Origin: Sedimenticola hydrogenitrophicus
GTDB taxonomy: Bacteria > Pseudomonadota > Gammaproteobacteria > Chromatiales > Chromatiaceae
Assembly (NCBI RefSeq): GCF_025175675.1
Contig: NZ_JANIOA010000004.1
Coordinates: 1-64,000, forward strand
Direction of reading: 5' to 3'
Length of the DNA: 64,000 nucleotides
Position 1 is the first letter of the stretch; each line of letters starts with the position of its first letter. Below are positions 60,354 to 64,000 of this stretch, piece after piece. Below the pieces are notes generated by a model. It searched no databases, was not told the origin of the DNA, and worked only from the letters and a program-made list of their open reading frames with translations. The translations under genes were made by a program, and so were the position numbers.

Positions 60354-60862
60354 GCTCGCCTCTGAGTGGGTGGAAATTTTCGCGCATTCTTTCAGATAGG
60401 TTGCCGCCTGTCCAAGCCGGAGATCACAAATCCCTCGTACTCCGGGCCTGTTGGCGTCTGTTATGCACATCGATTTGTCTCTTCCTAACGCAGTTGGAAT
60501 ATAGAGTCAACAGCCGCGCCAACTTTTCTTCATTTTTTATAACGCATTGATTATAAAGAAAATAACTAACTGTATGAAAAATTATCAATTTAACCCAAAT
60601 TCACTGTTCTTGCGGCCTCAGGCCGGTTACCCAGAATTTGTCCACAAAGTTATCCACAGGTTCTGTGAATAACCGGTAAACAGCTTCTGTGACAAACGGA
60701 TGTCACTTTTGTTGCATGTTCTTCATTACGAAGTGTACCTAACCTACTGACTCTGCGTGTGAAGCCCAGAAATATGACCTCATACAGAGGATAGATGAGC
60801 CAGCCATCCTGAAGTTGTATATAATGCGCCGCCTTTAATCTACCTTGAATCGCGGTCCGGAC
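60354..60862. other. AT-rich intergenic region with clustered DnaA boxes
   Basis: This 509-base space has no gene. It contains an AT-rich stretch (about 60520-60600), followed by three DnaA-box-like nonamers within 35 bases: TTGTCCACA at 60638-60646 (one mismatch), TTATCCACA at 60650-60658 (perfect) and TTATTCACA on the other strand at 60664-60672 (matches the relaxed consensus). The typA promoter presumably lies near its right end. Confidence 0.6.
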
Positions 60863-62683
<1,821 letters not shown>

Positions 62684-62722
62684 GTTTGAGATGGCGCGGG
62701 CCCAATCGGGGATAGCGCCCAT

Positions 62723-62755
62723 AAAAAACCCCGGCAGCATTCCCTGCTGTCGGGG
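62723..62755 (-). terminator. intrinsic terminator oriented to the minus strand
   Basis: CCCCGGCAGCA and TGCTGTCGGGG pair around a five-base loop; on the minus strand the hairpin is followed by six T residues. Its orientation does not fit the flanking plus-strand genes, so it may be a decayed element or serve antisense transcription. The rest of 62684-62959 has nothing recognisable. Confidence 0.45.
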
Positions 62756-62959
62756 CATGTCGCCGGGCTTGGTTGGCAAAGGGTTCCAGTCCATGGAATC
62801 GTCCGTGAAGTGTGTTGCCGATCCGGTGGCAGTCCGTTGTTTTGGCGACAGCTATAGATTGCCACCGTCACCGGGATTTCGTTGTGCGCTGAATCCCGGG
62901 GCTACGTAGGATAAATCTGAAGCACGGGTATGGAAGTGCGAAGTTCGAAGGGGGGAGCC

Positions 62960-63397
62960 TTGATCGGTCTGCTACAACGCGTCACTTCAGCCCAGGTGGA
63001 GATCGCCGGCCGATCGGTCGCGCGGATAGAACGCGGCCTGCTGGTGCTGGTGGGGGTCGAGCCCCGGGACGGCGAGCGACAGGCGGAGCGGCTGCTGGAG
63101 CGGCTGCTCGGTTACCGGGTGTTTCCCGATGCCGAGGGGCGGATGAACCGGAGCCTGCGGGATATCGGCGGCGGACTCCTGCTGGTGCCCCAATTCACCC
63201 TGGCGGCCGACACCCGCAAGGGGAGCCGGCCCGGTTTCTCCACCGCCGCCGATCCGGAAACAGGCGCCCGTCTGTTCGACTACCTCTGCCAGCGGGCGGC
63301 CGACGCCCATGCCCCGGTCGGTTGCGGCCGGTTCGGTGCCGACATGCAGGTGAGCCTGACCAACGACGGGCCGGTCACTTTCTGGTTGCAGGTGTGA
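62960..63397 (+). CDS. dtd: D-aminoacyl-tRNA deacylase
   Basis: A 145-residue DTD that removes D-amino acids, and glycine mischarged on tRNA-Ala, from tRNA. The conserved segments are IGLLQRVTSAQVEI at the start, LLVPQFTLAADTRKGSRPGFS near residue 75 and TNDGPVTFWLQV at the end; the GP segment in NDGPVTFW is the active-site motif. The start at TTG 62960 gives the exact family length and follows GGGGGAG; the ATG at 62930 would add ten poorly conserved residues. Confidence 0.94.
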   Translation: MIGLLQRVTSAQVEIAGRSVARIERGLLVLVGVEPRDGERQAERLLERLLGYRVFPDAEGRMNRSLRDIGGGLLLVPQFTLAADTRKGSRPGFSTAADPETGARLFDYLCQRAADAHAPVGCGRFGADMQVSLTNDGPVTFWLQV

Positions 63398-63426
63398 GAT
63401 TGGGCTGCGCTGCATCGATCTGAGTG

Positions 63427-63463
63427 CGGTTGGTGCGGTTCGCAAGCTCACCGGCACCCTACA
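63427..63463. repeat. family B repeat fragment
   Basis: GTGCGGTTCGCAAGCTCACC/GGCACCCTAC matches one arm of the family B palindromes (3114-3276, 53746-53841, 59285-59363). Only half is present. Confidence 0.55.
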
Positions 63464-63525
63464 TGGTGTGGCAGGCGTGGGCCGGATCTCAAATATTGCC
63501 GCTCCCGGCTCTCCTGATTGTCGTC

Positions 63526-63602
63526 GTAGGGGCAGGCCCCCGTGCCTGCCCGAATTGCAGATGCCCGGAGCGCGCGGGCAACCACGGGGGGTTGCCCCTA
63601 CA
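63526..63602. repeat. family D palindrome, long form
   Basis: GTAGGGGCAGGCCCCCGTGC begins the element and GGGGGGTTGCCCCTAC ends it, giving inverted outer ends around a short centre. The rest of 63398-63768 is featureless apart from this and the preceding fragment. Confidence 0.55.
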
Positions 63603-63768
63603 TCCATCCCTGGCCTTCGCGGCATTAAGTCCATCCTTGGACAAACCAGCCATTTCCCATAGAATGCGCTATTGGTCGTGGTGATGCGGCCGGTCGCCGT
63701 GTCCGGAAACTGCCGGTCCGGCGCCCCGTCCCACCACGGACGCGATTTGAACCCGCTGGAGTCGACCC

Positions 63769-64000
63769 ATGCAGCGTCAAGCTGAGATCGAACGCAATAC
63801 CCTGGAGACCCGCATCCGGGTCAAGCTGAACCTGGACGGCACGGGCGCATCGAGCCTGGAAACCGGCATGCCGTTTCTCGAGCACATGCTGGACCAGGTG
63901 GCACGGCACGGCCTGATCGATCTTGAGGTCAGCGCGCAGGGTGATCTGCACATCGACGGACACCACTCGGCCGAGGATATCGGTATTACCATCGGTCAGG
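63769..64000 (+). CDS. hisB: imidazoleglycerol-phosphate dehydratase (5' part, runs off the window)
   Basis: The first 77 codons of a HisB homologue, a manganese dehydratase of histidine synthesis. It starts [20 protein letters not shown], reaches the conserved metal-ligand segments [14 protein letters not shown] and [12 protein letters not shown], and is cut by the window end. TGGAG seven bases upstream supports the ATG at 63769. It is the first his gene seen in the window; a longer his operon may continue beyond the edge. Confidence 0.93.
   Translation, partial: MQRQAEIERNTLETRIRVKLNLDGTGASSLETGMPFLEHMLDQVARHGLIDLEVSAQGDLHIDGHHSAEDIGITIGQ

Overview
The window is one contiguous piece of a GC-rich gammaproteobacterial chromosome. 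Housekeeping genes (rimO, dusA, gltA, argA, argE, ilvD, typA, dtd, hisB) alternate with several c-type cytochrome clusters, an SHP/DHC heme-protein operon, a PEP-CTERM surface-protein locus, c-di-GMP enzymes and many short palindromic intergenic repeats. This mix fits a respiratory, probably sulfur- or nitrogen-metabolising member of the Chromatiales or a related lineage. That placement is inference from gene content, since no rRNA or other taxonomic marker is present. I saw no tRNA, rRNA, CRISPR array or intact transposase.

Layout: 0-8.3 kb holds a corrinoid adenosyltransferase, small proteins, rimO, a DUF2892 membrane protein, a kinase fusion interrupted in frame by a palindromic element, a cupin, dusA and DUF1488. 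9-18 kb holds a large Cache-PAS-GGDEF-EAL protein, a HIT protein, gltA, and a three-gene unit of RMD1/DUF155 membrane protein, GNAT-C39 peptidase fusion and RimK-like ATP-grasp ligase. 18.5-22 kb holds a diheme cytochrome, a NapC/NirT tetraheme quinol dehydrogenase, an internally duplicated tetraheme cytochrome and a decayed NapC remnant.

22.4-33.7 kb (all minus strand) is the most striking region: amiC-amiR-urtABCDE-amiE followed by a MoxR/NorQ-like AAA+ ATPase and a NorD-like VWA protein. It looks like an inducible short-chain amide uptake and hydrolysis operon. Upstream of amiC is an RNA leader with two hexaloop hairpins (A at loop position 1, G at position 4) running into an intrinsic terminator, as expected for an ANTAR antitermination target. 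Between amiR and urtA there are two further hairpin-plus-terminator units in tandem. AmiC would sense amide, AmiR would bind the hairpins, and transcription would pass three terminators in series.

34-38.7 kb carries SHP, DHC and cytochrome b, then an EF-hand protein, an eight-heme cytochrome, a b-type-like membrane protein and a flavin/2Fe-2S reductase. 38.9-43.9 kb has a FIST sensor with a GGDEF-EAL partner, an M48 protease and an extradiol dioxygenase. 44-48 kb has the PEP-CTERM accessory gene prsT and a PEP-CTERM protein with a sigma-54-type promoter. 48-64 kb is mainly housekeeping, with a DnaA-box cluster upstream of typA and several mobile-looking palindromes.
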